Notes under the pieces: generated by a model
The model's database searches: none
What the model saw: only the letters and a program-made list of their open reading frames with translations
Told to the model about the DNA's origin: nothing
Translations under genes and position numbers: made by a program
In this document: piece after piece, positions 16,870 through 25,580 of the stretch
Numbering within the stretch: position 1 is the stretch's first letter
How the letters are laid out: each line of letters begins with the position of its first letter
Assembly: GCA_903789615.1 (NCBI GenBank)
Contig: CAIFEV010000012.1
Location: 1-64,000 of the forward strand
Direction: 5' to 3'
From: an uncultured Lachnospiraceae bacterium
Lineage (GTDB): Bacteria > Bacillota > Clostridia > Lachnospirales > Lachnospiraceae
DNA length: 64,000 bases

Positions 16870-17739
16870 ATGGAACTGAGTCAGCTCAGAGACTTTGCGG
16901 CAGTGGCACGCTGCCGGAACATGACGAAAGCGGCACAGCAGCTTTCCATTGCCCAGCCCTCTCTCAGCAAGTCTCTGAAACGCCTGGAGGATGAACTGGG
17001 TGCGAAGCTGTTTTTCCGCAGCAGCCGCGGCATGGAACTGACACTGGAAGGCGAGATCCTGCTCAAGGCGGCGGATGAAGTCTTCCCGATTCTGGACGGC
17101 GCTGCCCGGGAGATCCGGCGCAGCGCGGCCGGAAGAACAAGAATCCGGGTGTGCCTGAGATCGGCGGCGGACCTGATGAGCGGCATGTTTACGGCATTTG
17201 CCGTGAAAAATCCGCAGGTACTCTTTGACATAGCGGAGGATCCGGAGAACTGCGATGTTCTGATTGATTCCTGCGTTGCCGCCGACCTGCCGCCGGATGC
17301 CGTGGTTCTGCTGACGGAGGAGATCTGCCTGGCTGTTTCCTCTGCCAGTCCGCTGGCCGGGCAGAGTCTGGTGCCGGTTCAGAGACTGCGCTCGGAACCG
17401 TTCATTGACCTGGCAGGCTCGGATTCCTACAGGGAGTTCTTCCGGCAGATTTTTGCCGGCGGAGCGATGCCGCTTGTCTCGGCGCGGACGGTGTCCTATC
17501 AGCTGATGAAGGAATTCGTCGCGCTGGATATGGGCGTGGCGCTCGCGGCGTCGGTCAACTGGAAGGCCAGCGGCCCGCCGAAGTCCGTCAGACTGGTTTC
17601 AATCAAAGGGCGTCCGTGCCGCTATATCTATCTGCAGAAGCGCGGCAGATATCATCCGGAAGGCCTGACGGAATTCATCGGATTTCTGAAAGATTCCTTC
17701 ACCGCACTGCAGATGAGCCATCCGATCCGGCAGGGATAG
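16870..17739 (+). CDS. LysR-family transcriptional regulator
   Basis: 289 residues. The N-terminal winged helix-turn-helix (about 1-60, FAAVARCRNMTKAAQQLSIAQPSLSKSLKRLEDELG in part) is classical LysR. The effector domain (about 90-285) is less conserved. It ends 15 bp from the end of the convergent dehydrogenase gene, whose cassette it could regulate, though LysR targets are usually divergent. ATG at 16870 follows GGACGGAGAAC. The ligand is unknown. Confidence 0.9.
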   Translation: MELSQLRDFAAVARCRNMTKAAQQLSIAQPSLSKSLKRLEDELGAKLFFRSSRGMELTLEGEILLKAADEVFPILDGAAREIRRSAAGRTRIRVCLRSAADLMSGMFTAFAVKNPQVLFDIAEDPENCDVLIDSCVAADLPPDAVVLLTEEICLAVSSASPLAGQSLVPVQRLRSEPFIDLAGSDSYREFFRQIFAGGAMPLVSARTVSYQLMKEFVALDMGVALAASVNWKASGPPKSVRLVSIKGRPCRYIYLQKRGRYHPEGLTEFIGFLKDSFTALQMSHPIRQG

Positions 17740-17754
17740 AAAGCAGCTTTCCTT

Positions 17755-18741
17755 TTATCTTCCCGTCACTTCAAGAGGAGCCGGCTCACCCTTTCCGAAG
17801 TGGTCCAGGGATTCCAGTGAGGAGCGGACCATGTCGGACACGGCCTGGTCGGTATAGAAGGCCACGTGCGGTGAGATGATGGTGTTCTGGAAAGACTTCA
17901 GGATGATATAGTCGTGGTTGGTTACGCGGTCGCTGTACCGGTGGTCTGTGCGCACGACGGACTCTTCGCCCTCGACACAGTCGATGCCGGCGCCGCCGAC
18001 CTTGCCGCTCTCGATCGCGTCGATGAGTGCGCCGGTGTCGATCAGGCCGCCGCGGGCCGCGTTGATGATGATGACGCCGTCTTTCATCTTCGCGAGAGAA
18101 GCGGCGTTGATCATGTGCTCCGTCTGCGGGCTGAGGAATGTGTGCAGGGTGATAATGTCGCTGCGGCGGTAGAGCTCGTCAAGCGGCACGTACTCCACAT
18201 CCGGGATATCGGACGGATAGATGTCGTAGGCGATGATTTTGCATCCGAAGCCTCTCAGATTCTGAATGACGGCCTTGCCGATGCGGCCGGTTCCGATGAC
18301 GCCGACGGTCATGTTCTGCATCTCCATGCCGCGCGCGCTGCCGAGCGAATCGTCCGCGGTGTGCGAGCGCAGCAGAATGTAGAGCGCGCGCCGGATGCAC
18401 ATGAGCATCAGCATGACGGTGTAGTTGGCGACAGAATACGGCGAGTAGCTGGCGTTGGAGATCCGCATGCCAAGCTCCTTCGCGAGCTTCAGGTTGATGC
18501 CGTCGTACCCGATCGTGCGCAGCGCGATGTATTTTACGCCGCGGTCGGACACAGCCTTCAGGACTTCGTCGGTTAGATTTCCGTCGTGTACCAGCGAGAG
18601 CCCCTCAAAGCCTTTCACGCTGTCAACGTTGTCCATGGTCAGTGCGTCCGGGCACTTCTCGAGCTCCTGGCCGAACTTCCCGGCAAATGCGTCAAAATAC
18701 GGAGCCTCATCGGGCCTCGCACAGAATGCTTTTACTTTCAT
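17755..18741 (-). CDS. D-2-hydroxyacid dehydrogenase (D-lactate dehydrogenase-like)
   Basis: 328 residues. NAD-binding motif GVIGTGRIGKAV (about residue 137) and the family residues NAARGGLIDTGAL (catalytic Arg), the Glu in the following CVEGEE region, and the catalytic His in ISPHVAFYT. It resembles LdhA/HicD/VanH enzymes, which reduce 2-oxoacids to D-2-hydroxyacids. It is the last gene of a minus-strand cassette after an aminotransferase (22-bp gap), so the substrate is probably the 2-oxoacid made by that enzyme. ATG at 18741 follows AGGAGGG; an upstream in-frame ATG at 18786 lies in the aminotransferase. Confidence 0.88.
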   Translation of the reverse strand: MKVKAFCARPDEAPYFDAFAGKFGQELEKCPDALTMDNVDSVKGFEGLSLVHDGNLTDEVLKAVSDRGVKYIALRTIGYDGINLKLAKELGMRISNASYSPYSVANYTVMLMLMCIRRALYILLRSHTADDSLGSARGMEMQNMTVGVIGTGRIGKAVIQNLRGFGCKIIAYDIYPSDIPDVEYVPLDELYRRSDIITLHTFLSPQTEHMINAASLAKMKDGVIIINAARGGLIDTGALIDAIESGKVGGAGIDCVEGEESVVRTDHRYSDRVTNHDYIILKSFQNTIISPHVAFYTDQAVSDMVRSSLESLDHFGKGEPAPLEVTGR

Positions 18742-18763
18742 GATAGTTCCCTCCTGCCTGATT

Positions 18764-19981
18764 TCAGTCTTTTCCGTGCTTTTCAATCCATTCGTATGTC
18801 AGATTCCCCAGAATTTCAATACCCTTCACGATTTTTTCATCCGAAGGAGAGGAGTAGTTCAGCCGGAAACCGTTTGAGTGCCCGGCAGGATCGGCAAGAA
18901 ACGCGGATCCCGGAACGCACAGGACATTCCGGCTGATCGCCTCGCGCACGAAAGGATACGCATCCATCCCTTCCGGCAGAAACGCCATCACGAACAGGCC
19001 GCCCTCCGGGGAACCGAAGGTGACGTCCGGATGAAAGTGAAGTTTCATGTTCTCCAGCATCAGAGATGCCTTGTGGCGGTAGACCTTCCGGGAATTCTCC
19101 AGGTGCGCGTCCCAGTCGTACTTCGTCATGTATTCATTGCAGATATACTGGAACAGCACGTTTGAATGCACATCGGTGCACTGTTTGGCGACGCTGATGG
19201 GGCCGGTGAGGGATTTGTCAAAGACGAGGAACCCGATCCGGAAAGCCGGCGCCATGGTCTTGGAGAAGCTGCCGCAGTACAGAACCCGGCCGTCGGAGTC
19301 CATCGACTTTATGGTCGGGACGTTTTTTCCCGAGAAGCGCAGCTCCCCGTACGGATTGTCCTCCAGAATCATGATGTCATATTCCCGCGCGATCCGGTAT
19401 ACTTCCTGCCGTTTGCTCTCCGTTGCCGTGATGCCGGTCGGATTCTGGAACGACGGAATCGTGTAGAGAAAGCGGACCGTTTTCCCGCAAGCGCGAAGCT
19501 GGGAAAGTGTCGCCTCAAGTGCCGCGGTGTCCATGCCGTCTGGCTGCATCGGGATGCCGACAAGCTTCGCCCCGTAGGAGCGGAACGTGTTCAGACAGCC
19601 GACAAATGCCGGCTCTTCCGTGAGAACCACGTCACCCTCGTTGACCAGGACCTTCGCCGTCAGATCGGCACCCTGCTGACCGCCGGAGACGATGAAAAGT
19701 TCATTCTTCTCAAAGTCAAAGCCTTCCTTTTCGGCAAGGTACGTTTTGAGGGTGTCCCGCAGAGGCGTGTAGCCTTCCGTCAGGCCATACTGCAGAACAG
19801 ATATGGGATCACGCGTCAGGACGTCTGATGCGATTTCCTCAATTTCCTTCACCGGGAATGTCTCGGCGGACGGATTTCCGCCGCCGAAGGATATCACATC
19901 CGGGTCTGCTCCGAGCTTGAACAGCTCACGGATCATCGAACCGTGAAGAGAAGCCATTTTGTGTGAGATTTCAGGTGCCAT
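18764..19981 (-). CDS. PLP-dependent aminotransferase, class I/II
   Basis: 405 residues, fold type I. The PLP lysine is in CGSFSKTMAPAFRIGF, with the supporting Asp/Tyr region LEDNPYGELRF and the substrate-binding Arg in GFRLNYSSP. The N-terminal ISFGGGNPSAETFP is typical of the 2-aminoadipate/aromatic/MocR-like aminotransferase group (LysN/ARO8). It converts an amino acid to a 2-oxoacid. It lies between a symporter and a 2-hydroxyacid dehydrogenase on the same strand. ATG at 19981 follows AAAGGAA. Substrate could be aromatic or branched-chain amino acids; the sequence alone does not decide. Confidence 0.88.
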   Translation of the reverse strand: MAPEISHKMASLHGSMIRELFKLGADPDVISFGGGNPSAETFPVKEIEEIASDVLTRDPISVLQYGLTEGYTPLRDTLKTYLAEKEGFDFEKNELFIVSGGQQGADLTAKVLVNEGDVVLTEEPAFVGCLNTFRSYGAKLVGIPMQPDGMDTAALEATLSQLRACGKTVRFLYTIPSFQNPTGITATESKRQEVYRIAREYDIMILEDNPYGELRFSGKNVPTIKSMDSDGRVLYCGSFSKTMAPAFRIGFLVFDKSLTGPISVAKQCTDVHSNVLFQYICNEYMTKYDWDAHLENSRKVYRHKASLMLENMKLHFHPDVTFGSPEGGLFVMAFLPEGMDAYPFVREAISRNVLCVPGSAFLADPAGHSNGFRLNYSSPSDEKIVKGIEILGNLTYEWIEKHGKD

Positions 19982-20042
19982 AGCGAATTCCTTTCTTCGT
20001 AGTACTCTCATTTTGCATAATCAGGAAAGAGCGGGACAGGTG

Positions 20043-21377
20043 TCAGCCGATGCCGCCAAGAAGCGCGCCGGCGATGAGCGCCACGGCCGCGGCGCCGCAG
20101 TAGACATACCTGCCGAAAGCAAACCAGCGGGAACCGAGCGGATGCGCCGCACTTTTATTCGCTGCTTCAAGGGCATATTCTTTTCCGAATACCCAGAAGA
20201 ACATGATGCCGGCCAGCAGCGCGCCGAGCGGGCAGATATAGATGGAGACGACGTCCATCCACTGCGACACGATCCCCTGGATGAGCAGCGAGATGACAAG
20301 ACCTGTCACGCCGATGACGCCGACGGCCGGCAGACGCTTCATGTGCAGGTGTTGCTGCAGCGTGGCGACGGGCGCCTCGAACATGTTGATGAGAGAGCTG
20401 AGTCCCGCGAACAGCACGCAGATGAAGAAGAGAATTTCTACGATGGCGCCGCCCGGCATCTGGTTCATGACGTTGACCAGATAGATGAACATCAGCCCCG
20501 GGCCGCCGGACGAGAGCTTCGCGCCAGACGTGGCCATGGCCGGAATGATGACAAATGCCGCCAGCAGCGCTGCAATCGTGTCAAAGAGCGCGACATTCTT
20601 CGCCGAGAACGGGATATCCTCCTCATCCGGAAGGTACGATCCGTAGATGACGGTGCCGTTTCCTGCAACGGACAGAGAAAAGAAAGCCTGGCCGAAGGCA
20701 AAGATCCACAGGCGTGGATCTGTAAGCCCCTTCGGATTCACAGTAAAGATGTACTGATATCCGTCTGCGGCGCCTGGCTGAAATCCGACATATACAGCCA
20801 GTATGACAAGAAGCCCGAAGAGCACCGGCATCATGATTTTATTGGACTTTTCGATGCCCTGCGCGACGCCGAGTGCCATGATAAGGAATGTCACGAGCAG
20901 CGCGATGAAGATCCAGAAGTTGTTGCCGAAGGCGGAAGCGGTTGAGCCGAACATGCCGTCGATCGCGTCCATGTCGCTGCCCATCTGAAACAGCTTTCCG
21001 CTGAGCGAGAGATACACGTACCTGAAGATCCAGCCGACCACGCAGCTGTATCCGACAGCAAGCGCCAGAGACCCGATGACCGGGATGAAACCGATGAGGT
21101 TTCCGGGCTTTTCTCCTTTTTTCGCGTGTGCCGTCGCTGCCCCAAAGGCTCCGATGGGGCCTGATTTGGTGCTGCGGCCCAGCGCGGTCTCCTCAATGAC
21201 GCCGGTCGAGCCGATGAGAACGACAAAGATGACATAAGGAATCAGAAACGTCATCCCGCCCCACGCGGAGACAAGAACAGGAAAGCGCCAGAGATTCCCC
21301 ATGCCCACGGCAGATCCGATGCATGCGATGATAAATCCCCACTGTCCCGTGAAGTTGTCTTTCTTCTTGTGATTCAT
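20043..21377 (-). CDS. Neurotransmitter:sodium symporter (SNF) family transporter
   Basis: 444 residues, 11-12 membrane helices. The SNF/LeuT signature is at the N-terminus: GFIIACIGSAVGMGNLWRFP, with the unwound helix 1 that binds Na+ and substrate. The SLSVAGNGTVIYGSY segment corresponds to helix 6. It imports an amino acid with sodium. First gene of the cassette with the aminotransferase and dehydrogenase (61-bp gap), so it likely feeds them. ATG at 21377 has GGGGG six bases upstream; an ATG at 21383 is too close to that site. Confidence 0.92.
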   Translation of the reverse strand: MNHKKKDNFTGQWGFIIACIGSAVGMGNLWRFPVLVSAWGGMTFLIPYVIFVVLIGSTGVIEETALGRSTKSGPIGAFGAATAHAKKGEKPGNLIGFIPVIGSLALAVGYSCVVGWIFRYVYLSLSGKLFQMGSDMDAIDGMFGSTASAFGNNFWIFIALLVTFLIMALGVAQGIEKSNKIMMPVLFGLLVILAVYVGFQPGAADGYQYIFTVNPKGLTDPRLWIFAFGQAFFSLSVAGNGTVIYGSYLPDEEDIPFSAKNVALFDTIAALLAAFVIIPAMATSGAKLSSGGPGLMFIYLVNVMNQMPGGAIVEILFFICVLFAGLSSLINMFEAPVATLQQHLHMKRLPAVGVIGVTGLVISLLIQGIVSQWMDVVSIYICPLGALLAGIMFFWVFGKEYALEAANKSAAHPLGSRWFAFGRYVYCGAAAVALIAGALLGGIG

Positions 21378-21434
21378 ACACATCCCCCTTCCTGTTTTCC
21401 ATTACACCACAAGTGCACCCCGGAAAGCCAGAAA

Positions 21435-21468
21435 AAAGGCGCCGGCCCTGACCTGGACCGGCGCCTTT
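21435..21468 (-). terminator. Strong terminator hairpin upstream of the symporter
   Basis: Perfect 11-bp stem AAAGGCGCCGG/CCGGCGCCTTT (21435-21445 and 21458-21468, read on minus) followed by a minus-strand TTTTTT. It lies 58 bp before the symporter start, where no upstream minus-strand gene ends. Confidence 0.65.
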
Positions 21469-21482
21469 GCCTGTTTGCGGTA

Positions 21483-21512
21483 ACTATAGCATCCGGGAGA
21501 TATATTTGCTAA
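21483..21512 (-). promoter_or_regulatory. Candidate promoter ahead of the symporter hairpin
   Basis: Minus strand TTAGCA (21507-21512), 18-bp spacer, extended -10 TGCTATAGT (TATAGT at 21483-21488). Transcripts would meet the hairpin at 21435-21468 after only about 10 nt. Confidence 0.4.
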
Positions 21513-21594
21513 TATACATTTGCCATGATGCCGATAGCCTGCGGCTATGGAAGATGCTGCGGCGGCGGAATTTCAAAAATGCGTAAAAAAGTAC

Positions 21595-21623
21595 TTGCAT
21601 TTTTCTTTTCCCGTGCTTATAAT
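21595..21623 (+). promoter_or_regulatory. Promoter of tRNA-Lys
   Basis: TTGCAT (21595-21600), 17-bp spacer, TATAAT (21618-21623), 36 bp before the tRNA. Confidence 0.8.
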
Positions 21624-21658
21624 GGCATTCGTTGGTTGCCGAGAGGCATCAACGGGAC

Positions 21659-21731
21659 GCACCACTAGCTCAGTTGGTAGAGCACCTGACTCTTAATCAG
21701 GGTGTCCAGGGTTCGAGCCCCTGGTGGTGCA
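21659..21731 (+). tRNA. tRNA-Lys (anticodon CTT)
   Basis: 73 nt. The acceptor stem GCACCAC pairs with GTGGTGC (21724-21730), followed by discriminator A. The D arm CTAGCTCAGTTGGTAGAGC, the anticodon stem CCTGA/TCAGG with loop CTCTTAA (anticodon CTT, reading AAG), and the T arm with GGTTCGAGCC are all standard. CCA is not encoded. Confidence 0.97.
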
Positions 21732-21757
21732 CTTGTAAGTCTTTTGGTTTGGGGATC

Positions 21758-21782
21758 GCCCAGGCTGAAGGGCTTTTTTTTT
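21758..21782 (+). terminator. Terminator of tRNA-Lys
   Basis: Short GCCC (21758-21761)/GGGC (21770-21773) stem followed by nine T residues. Confidence 0.6.
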
Positions 21783-21816
21783 ACCAGGAATTCAGATTTT
21801 CATAATAACCCTGCCG

Positions 21817-21846
21817 TTGACAATACTTTTTCCGTCCGTATACAAT
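21817..21846 (+). promoter_or_regulatory. Promoter of the DUF5685-like/DnaJ operon
   Basis: Consensus TTGACA (21817-21822) with TACAAT at 21841-21846 (18-bp spacer) or TATACA at 21839-21844 (16-bp spacer). Confidence 0.7.
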
Positions 21847-21882
21847 TGTCTACGCAGTGTAAATAAGGCATGGAGGCAGCAT

Positions 21883-22731
21883 TTGACAGGATACATCATC
21901 ATCAACCGACAGTCGCTTTCCAAAGAGGACTACGAGTGCTACCGTTCCTTTTACTGCGGCCTGTGTGAACGGCTGCAGGAAACTTACGGACATGCCGGGC
22001 AGATGACCCTCAACTACGACATGACCTTCATCGCCCTGCTGCTTGCGGCGCTCTATGAGCCGGAAATAAGCCTTGCACAGAAGCGGTGCGCCGTCCACCC
22101 GCTTAAGCAGCGGGAGCGCCGGATCTCGGAGGCAACCGCCTACGCGGCGGACATGAACGTCCTCCTTTCCTATGACAAATGTATGGATGACTGGAAGGAT
22201 GACGGGAGCACCGCAAAACACCGGGAAGCGCTGGCGCTTGAAAAATTCCTGCCGGCGCTTCGGGAAAAATACCCTGAAAAGGTGCAGAAGATTCAGGACA
22301 GTCTCGGACAGCTCTACGAGGCGGAAGAGAGAGGCGACACGGATATCGACCGGACGGCCGGACTGTACGGCCAGGTGTTCGCCGAGGTTATCGCGTGGAA
22401 ATCCGACGAGTGGGACCGGATACTGCGGGATCTGGGGCTGTGTCTGGGAAAGTTCGTATACCTGGCTGACGCATTTGAGGACAGGGAAAAGGACGAGAAA
22501 AAGGGACGCTTCAACGTGTTGAGTGCCCTGCGCGCCGGATCGGAGGCAGACGAAACGTATGAAGATCTGGTATTTGCCATTCTGAACGGGGTGATGGGTG
22601 ACGCGGTGCGGCTTTTCAGCCTGCTGCCCATTGTCGAATATGTCCCGATTCTGAAGAATATCCTGTACGCCGGCGTGTGGACGCGCCCGAATGCATTCCG
22701 GGCCAGGCACCACAGAAAAGAGCAGAAATGA
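21883..22731 (+). CDS. DUF5685-like protein
   Basis: 282 residues, mostly helical. It starts [29 protein letters not shown]. The YCGLC and nearby Cys/Tyr/Asp residues, [13 protein letters not shown] and [21 protein letters not shown] recall the acid-rich helices of isoprenyl-synthase-like folds. I recognise it as the DUF5685 type found in clostridia; its function is not known. TTG at 21883, six bases after GGAGG, is the start; longer frames begin inside the promoter. It overlaps the following DnaJ gene by ATGA, so the two are translationally coupled and probably act together. Confidence 0.75.
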   Translation: MTGYIIINRQSLSKEDYECYRSFYCGLCERLQETYGHAGQMTLNYDMTFIALLLAALYEPEISLAQKRCAVHPLKQRERRISEATAYAADMNVLLSYDKCMDDWKDDGSTAKHREALALEKFLPALREKYPEKVQKIQDSLGQLYEAEERGDTDIDRTAGLYGQVFAEVIAWKSDEWDRILRDLGLCLGKFVYLADAFEDREKDEKKGRFNVLSALRAGSEADETYEDLVFAILNGVMGDAVRLFSLLPIVEYVPILKNILYAGVWTRPNAFRARHHRKEQK

Positions 22732-23591
22732 GAGATCCTTACGAAGTTCTCGGGGTGTCCCGCGACGCCTCCGAAGAGGAGATAAAAAAAGCATACCGCA
22801 GGCTCAGCCGGAAGTATCATCCGGATGCCAATGTGAACAACCCCAACAAGGCGCAGGCCGAGGAGATGTTCAAGGAGGTGCAGCAGGCCTATTCGCAGAT
22901 TATGCACGACCGCACCTACGGGAGCAGCGGGTCATACGGCGGCAGCTACGGTTCGTCCGGTTCCTACGGTCAGGGGTATGGCCAGAGCGGATACGGAAAC
23001 ACCCAGCAGGGCGGCTATTCGCAGGGCGGCGGCTATGGCTACGGACAGGGCTACGGCGGACCGTATTCGGGAGGTCCCTACAGCCAGAGCGGCGGCACAC
23101 AGTACGGAGATGAGACTCAGCAGACCTGGTGGGGGTACGGCCCGTTCGGCCCGTTTTTCGGAGGGTTCGGAGGGTTCGGAGGCACCGGCGGCCGCCAGGA
23201 AGAGCAGATGGGCGGGAACGACGAGACGTCCATGCGGCTTCGGGCGGCACAGAACTACATCCGCAGCGGAAGCTGGGAGGAGGCCCTGAACACACTGGCG
23301 CAGATCCAGCCAAGAGACGCGCGGTGGTATTATCTGAGCGCCCAGGCAAACTCCATGGCCGGCAATCAGGCGATGGCGCTGCAGCACGCCAACACGGCCG
23401 TGCAGATGGATCCGGACAACCAGGCATACCAGCAGCTTTACAGACAGCTTAGCAGCGGCGGGACATACGCCTCCACAGGCGAGAAGCAGTACGGGCGCAC
23501 CGGCTGGGGCCAGGTGGCAGGCACCCTGCTTCAGATCGCCCTGTGCCTCGTCTGCATGACCGGAGGATATCCGATGTGCTGCTTCATCTGA
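22728..23591 (+). CDS. J-domain (DnaJ-like) protein with Gly/Tyr/Ser/Gln-rich region
   Basis: 287 residues. The J domain (1-65) keeps the HPD loop in RKYHPDAN, so it can stimulate an Hsp70 ATPase. Residues about 66-165 are a low-complexity Gly/Tyr/Ser/Gln region with repeated SYG and GYG units, then [13 protein letters not shown]. Residues about 180-250 are a TPR-like pair of helices ([21 protein letters not shown]...[17 protein letters not shown]). The end is hydrophobic and Cys-rich ([15 protein letters not shown]) and may contact the membrane. It lacks the zinc-finger and substrate domains of DnaJ itself. Start ATG overlaps the upstream stop. Confidence 0.88.
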   Translation: MRDPYEVLGVSRDASEEEIKKAYRRLSRKYHPDANVNNPNKAQAEEMFKEVQQAYSQIMHDRTYGSSGSYGGSYGSSGSYGQGYGQSGYGNTQQGGYSQGGGYGYGQGYGGPYSGGPYSQSGGTQYGDETQQTWWGYGPFGPFFGGFGGFGGTGGRQEEQMGGNDETSMRLRAAQNYIRSGSWEEALNTLAQIQPRDARWYYLSAQANSMAGNQAMALQHANTAVQMDPDNQAYQQLYRQLSSGGTYASTGEKQYGRTGWGQVAGTLLQIALCLVCMTGGYPMCCFI

Positions 23592-23603
23592 AACGTCAGG
23601 GCG

Positions 23604-23631
23604 TTGCATTTTTCACACCCTGTGCTATAAT
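23604..23631 (+). promoter_or_regulatory. Promoter of the thiamine salvage operon
   Basis: TTGCAT (23604-23609), 16-bp spacer, extended -10 TGTGCTATAAT (TATAAT at 23626-23631). Start of transcription is predicted just before the riboswitch. Confidence 0.75.
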
Positions 23632-23641
23632 AAACACAATT

Positions 23642-23740
23642 CAGCCGGGGAGCCCTTTTAACGTAACACGCGGGGCTGAGAGGAAGAGCGCAATGCTTCG
23701 ACCCGTTGACCTGATGCGGATAATGCTGCCGTAGGGATGC
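23642..23740 (+). promoter_or_regulatory. TPP riboswitch (thi box)
   Basis: Conserved elements of the thiamine pyrophosphate aptamer appear in order: GGGGAGCCC (about 23647), GGGGCTGAGAGG (about 23672), GACCCGTTGACCTGATGCGG (about 23700) and TAATGCTGCCGTAGGGA (about 23721). It precedes thiamine salvage genes, and a terminator hairpin follows at 23762-23797, so TPP binding most likely ends transcription. Confidence 0.95.
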
Positions 23741-23761
23741 TTTTATACAGGACCTTTCTTG

Positions 23762-23797
23762 TCCGGGCGCTCCTTTTAAGGCAGCGCCCGGATTTTT
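23762..23797 (+). terminator. Riboswitch-controlled terminator
   Basis: Perfect 10-bp stem TCCGGGCGCT (23762-23771)/AGCGCCCGGA (23783-23792), followed by TTTTTATT. It is the expression platform of the TPP riboswitch. Confidence 0.88.
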
Positions 23798-23887
23798 ATT
23801 GTATTAAGCCGTCGTCAGGCAGGTGGTTTTCGGGCACGCGGATGCGTGCACGGCTTTGCCGGCGAAAAAAGGGAGGAAGGAAAGCAG

Positions 23888-24193
23888 ATGAATGCAAGTG
23901 TGGCGATTCAGGTGCTGCCCAAAGTGGCAGAAAGTGAGGAGACCGTCCGGATTGTGGACGCGGTGATTGCGTATATCCGCAGTCAGAATGTCCACATGGA
24001 AGTGGATCCGTTTGAGACGGTGATGGAGGGCGATTACGACCAGCTGATGGAAATCGTGAAGAACTGTCAGCAGATCTGCATTGACGCCGGCGCTCCGTCG
24101 GTGATGAGCTATGTAAAGATCAACTACGCGCCGAAGGGCGTCATGACCATGGAATTCAAGACGGGCAAGCACAGAAAGGCGGACAAATCATGA
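23888..24193 (+). CDS. Thiamine-binding protein, MTH1187/YkoF-like
   Basis: 101 residues, small alpha/beta protein of the MTH1187 (Thiamine_BP) type, which forms oligomers with ferredoxin-like folds and binds thiamine or related molecules. Typical start ASVAIQVLPKV, central FETVMEGDYDQLMEIV, and end VKINYAPKG. First gene of the TPP-regulated operon. ATG at 23888 follows GGGAGGAAGGAAAG. It overlaps thiW by ATGA. In other bacteria YkoF accompanies an ECF-type hydroxymethylpyrimidine transporter, so a role as an intracellular carrier or sensor for the imported precursor is likely. Confidence 0.85.
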   Translation: MNASVAIQVLPKVAESEETVRIVDAVIAYIRSQNVHMEVDPFETVMEGDYDQLMEIVKNCQQICIDAGAPSVMSYVKINYAPKGVMTMEFKTGKHRKADKS

Positions 24194-24747
24194 ATGACAG
24201 AAATTCGGTTGCGATCCGGAAGATGGTTCTTACAGCCATGCTGGGGTGTCTTGCATTTGTCCTGAGTACGTTTGTGTATTTCCCGCAGATGGCGCCGTTC
24301 CAGCATTTTGTCGACGTCATCGCGGCGGTTCTTCTGGGGCCGTGGTATGCATGCGCGGCGGCGTTCCTCGCGGGAATCCTGCGGATGATGACCGGCCGCA
24401 CGATTCAGGCGGTCGTCGGCGCCATCTTCGGTCCGATTCTTGGCGGACTGCTGTACAGGCGGTTCCACAACGTGTTCCTGACGGCTGTCGGTGAGGTCGT
24501 CGGCACGGGCTTTATCGGCGGCAGTGTCGCCTACCCGCTGATGACGAAGTTTTACGGCGTCACGCAGCCGAACTGGTGGTTCTACATTCCGTTCTACATT
24601 CCGTCGGCTGCAATGGGGGCGGCGATGGGCGTCATGGTTGTCCTGATCCTGAAGAAGACCGGGGCGCTTGCCAGAATGCAGGCCGTGCTCACAGCCGGTG
24701 AGAGAAAAACGGCTGCGGCTGCCGGTGCGCCGGACAGGAAGCGGTGA
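24190..24747 (+). CDS. thiW: ECF transporter S component ThiW
   Basis: 185 residues, about five or six membrane helices with a short, basic C-terminal tail. The PFQHFVDVIAAVLLGPWYACAAAF and GRTIQAVVGAIFGPILGGLLYRRF blocks match ThiW. This substrate-specific ECF component is thought to take up thiazole (hydroxyethylthiazole). It would need the housekeeping EcfAA'T module, which is not in the window. The next gene encodes hydroxyethylthiazole kinase, which fits import followed by phosphorylation. Starts overlap both neighbours. Confidence 0.9.
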   Translation: MNDRNSVAIRKMVLTAMLGCLAFVLSTFVYFPQMAPFQHFVDVIAAVLLGPWYACAAAFLAGILRMMTGRTIQAVVGAIFGPILGGLLYRRFHNVFLTAVGEVVGTGFIGGSVAYPLMTKFYGVTQPNWWFYIPFYIPSAAMGAAMGVMVVLILKKTGALARMQAVLTAGERKTAAAAGAPDRKR

Positions 24748-25580
24748 GCATGGATCTGGATCTTTACGGAATTTATGAGCAGACACAAAAGAACAATCCG
24801 GGCGTGCAGTGCATCACCAACTTTGTGACGGTCAATGACTGCGCCAACATTCTGCTGGCCGCCGGCGCGTCGCCGGCCATGACGATGGATATCCGCGAGG
24901 CGGCGGAGGCCGTGCGCCGCATGCAGGCGCTGGTCTGCAACATGGGGGCGATTGAGTACGCGGACTCCATGGTGAGCGCGGGGAAAGAGGCCAACCGGCT
25001 GCATATCCCGGTGGTTCTGGATCCGGTGGCAGCCGGCGGGACAGCCCTGCGCCGTGAGACGGCAGAAAAGCTTCTGAAGAGTGTGCACTTTGCGGCGATC
25101 CGGGGCAACGCTTCCGAGATCCGGGCACTTGCCGGCCAGGGCACATCCGGGCGGGGCGTTGACGCAGACGAGGCAGACGGCGTAACGGAAAAGAATCTCC
25201 CGGCCGTGATGGAGCTGGTCAGAGGACTTGCAGGGAGGCTTGGCAGTGTGGTGGCGCTCTCCGGATGTATCGATGTCGTCTCGGACGGGACGCGGTGTGC
25301 CGTCGTGCGCGGCGGTGCCGCCACGATGGCCCGGATCACCGGCAGCGGCTGTATGCTGAGCACCCTCACGGGAGGTTTTCTGGGAGCGGTGCCGGACAGG
25401 CCGTTTGAGGCAGCTGCAGCCGCGGTGGCACTTATGGACGCCGCCGGTGAGATCGCCGAGGAAAAGCGGTTGAAAAAGGGTACCGGGAACGCGACATTCC
25501 GGACGGACCTGATCGACGCCGTTTTCACGATGACCCGGGAGCAGTTTGAGAGTCGAAAGAATATTGAGGTTACGGAATGA
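24744..25580 (+). CDS. thiM: Hydroxyethylthiazole kinase ThiM
   Basis: 278 residues, ribokinase-like fold. Motifs are typical: QCITNFVTVNDCANILLAAGASPAMT at the N-terminus (substrate site), VLDPVAAGGTALR, IRGNASEIRALAG, and the ATP-site loop ITGSGCMLST with the catalytic Cys. It phosphorylates salvaged hydroxyethylthiazole for thiamine phosphate synthesis. GTG at 24744 overlaps thiW; ATG at 24750 is an equally good start. No thiE is in the window, so thiamine phosphate synthase must be elsewhere. Confidence 0.95.
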   Translation: MSMDLDLYGIYEQTQKNNPGVQCITNFVTVNDCANILLAAGASPAMTMDIREAAEAVRRMQALVCNMGAIEYADSMVSAGKEANRLHIPVVLDPVAAGGTALRRETAEKLLKSVHFAAIRGNASEIRALAGQGTSGRGVDADEADGVTEKNLPAVMELVRGLAGRLGSVVALSGCIDVVSDGTRCAVVRGGAATMARITGSGCMLSTLTGGFLGAVPDRPFEAAAAAVALMDAAGEIAEEKRLKKGTGNATFRTDLIDAVFTMTREQFESRKNIEVTE

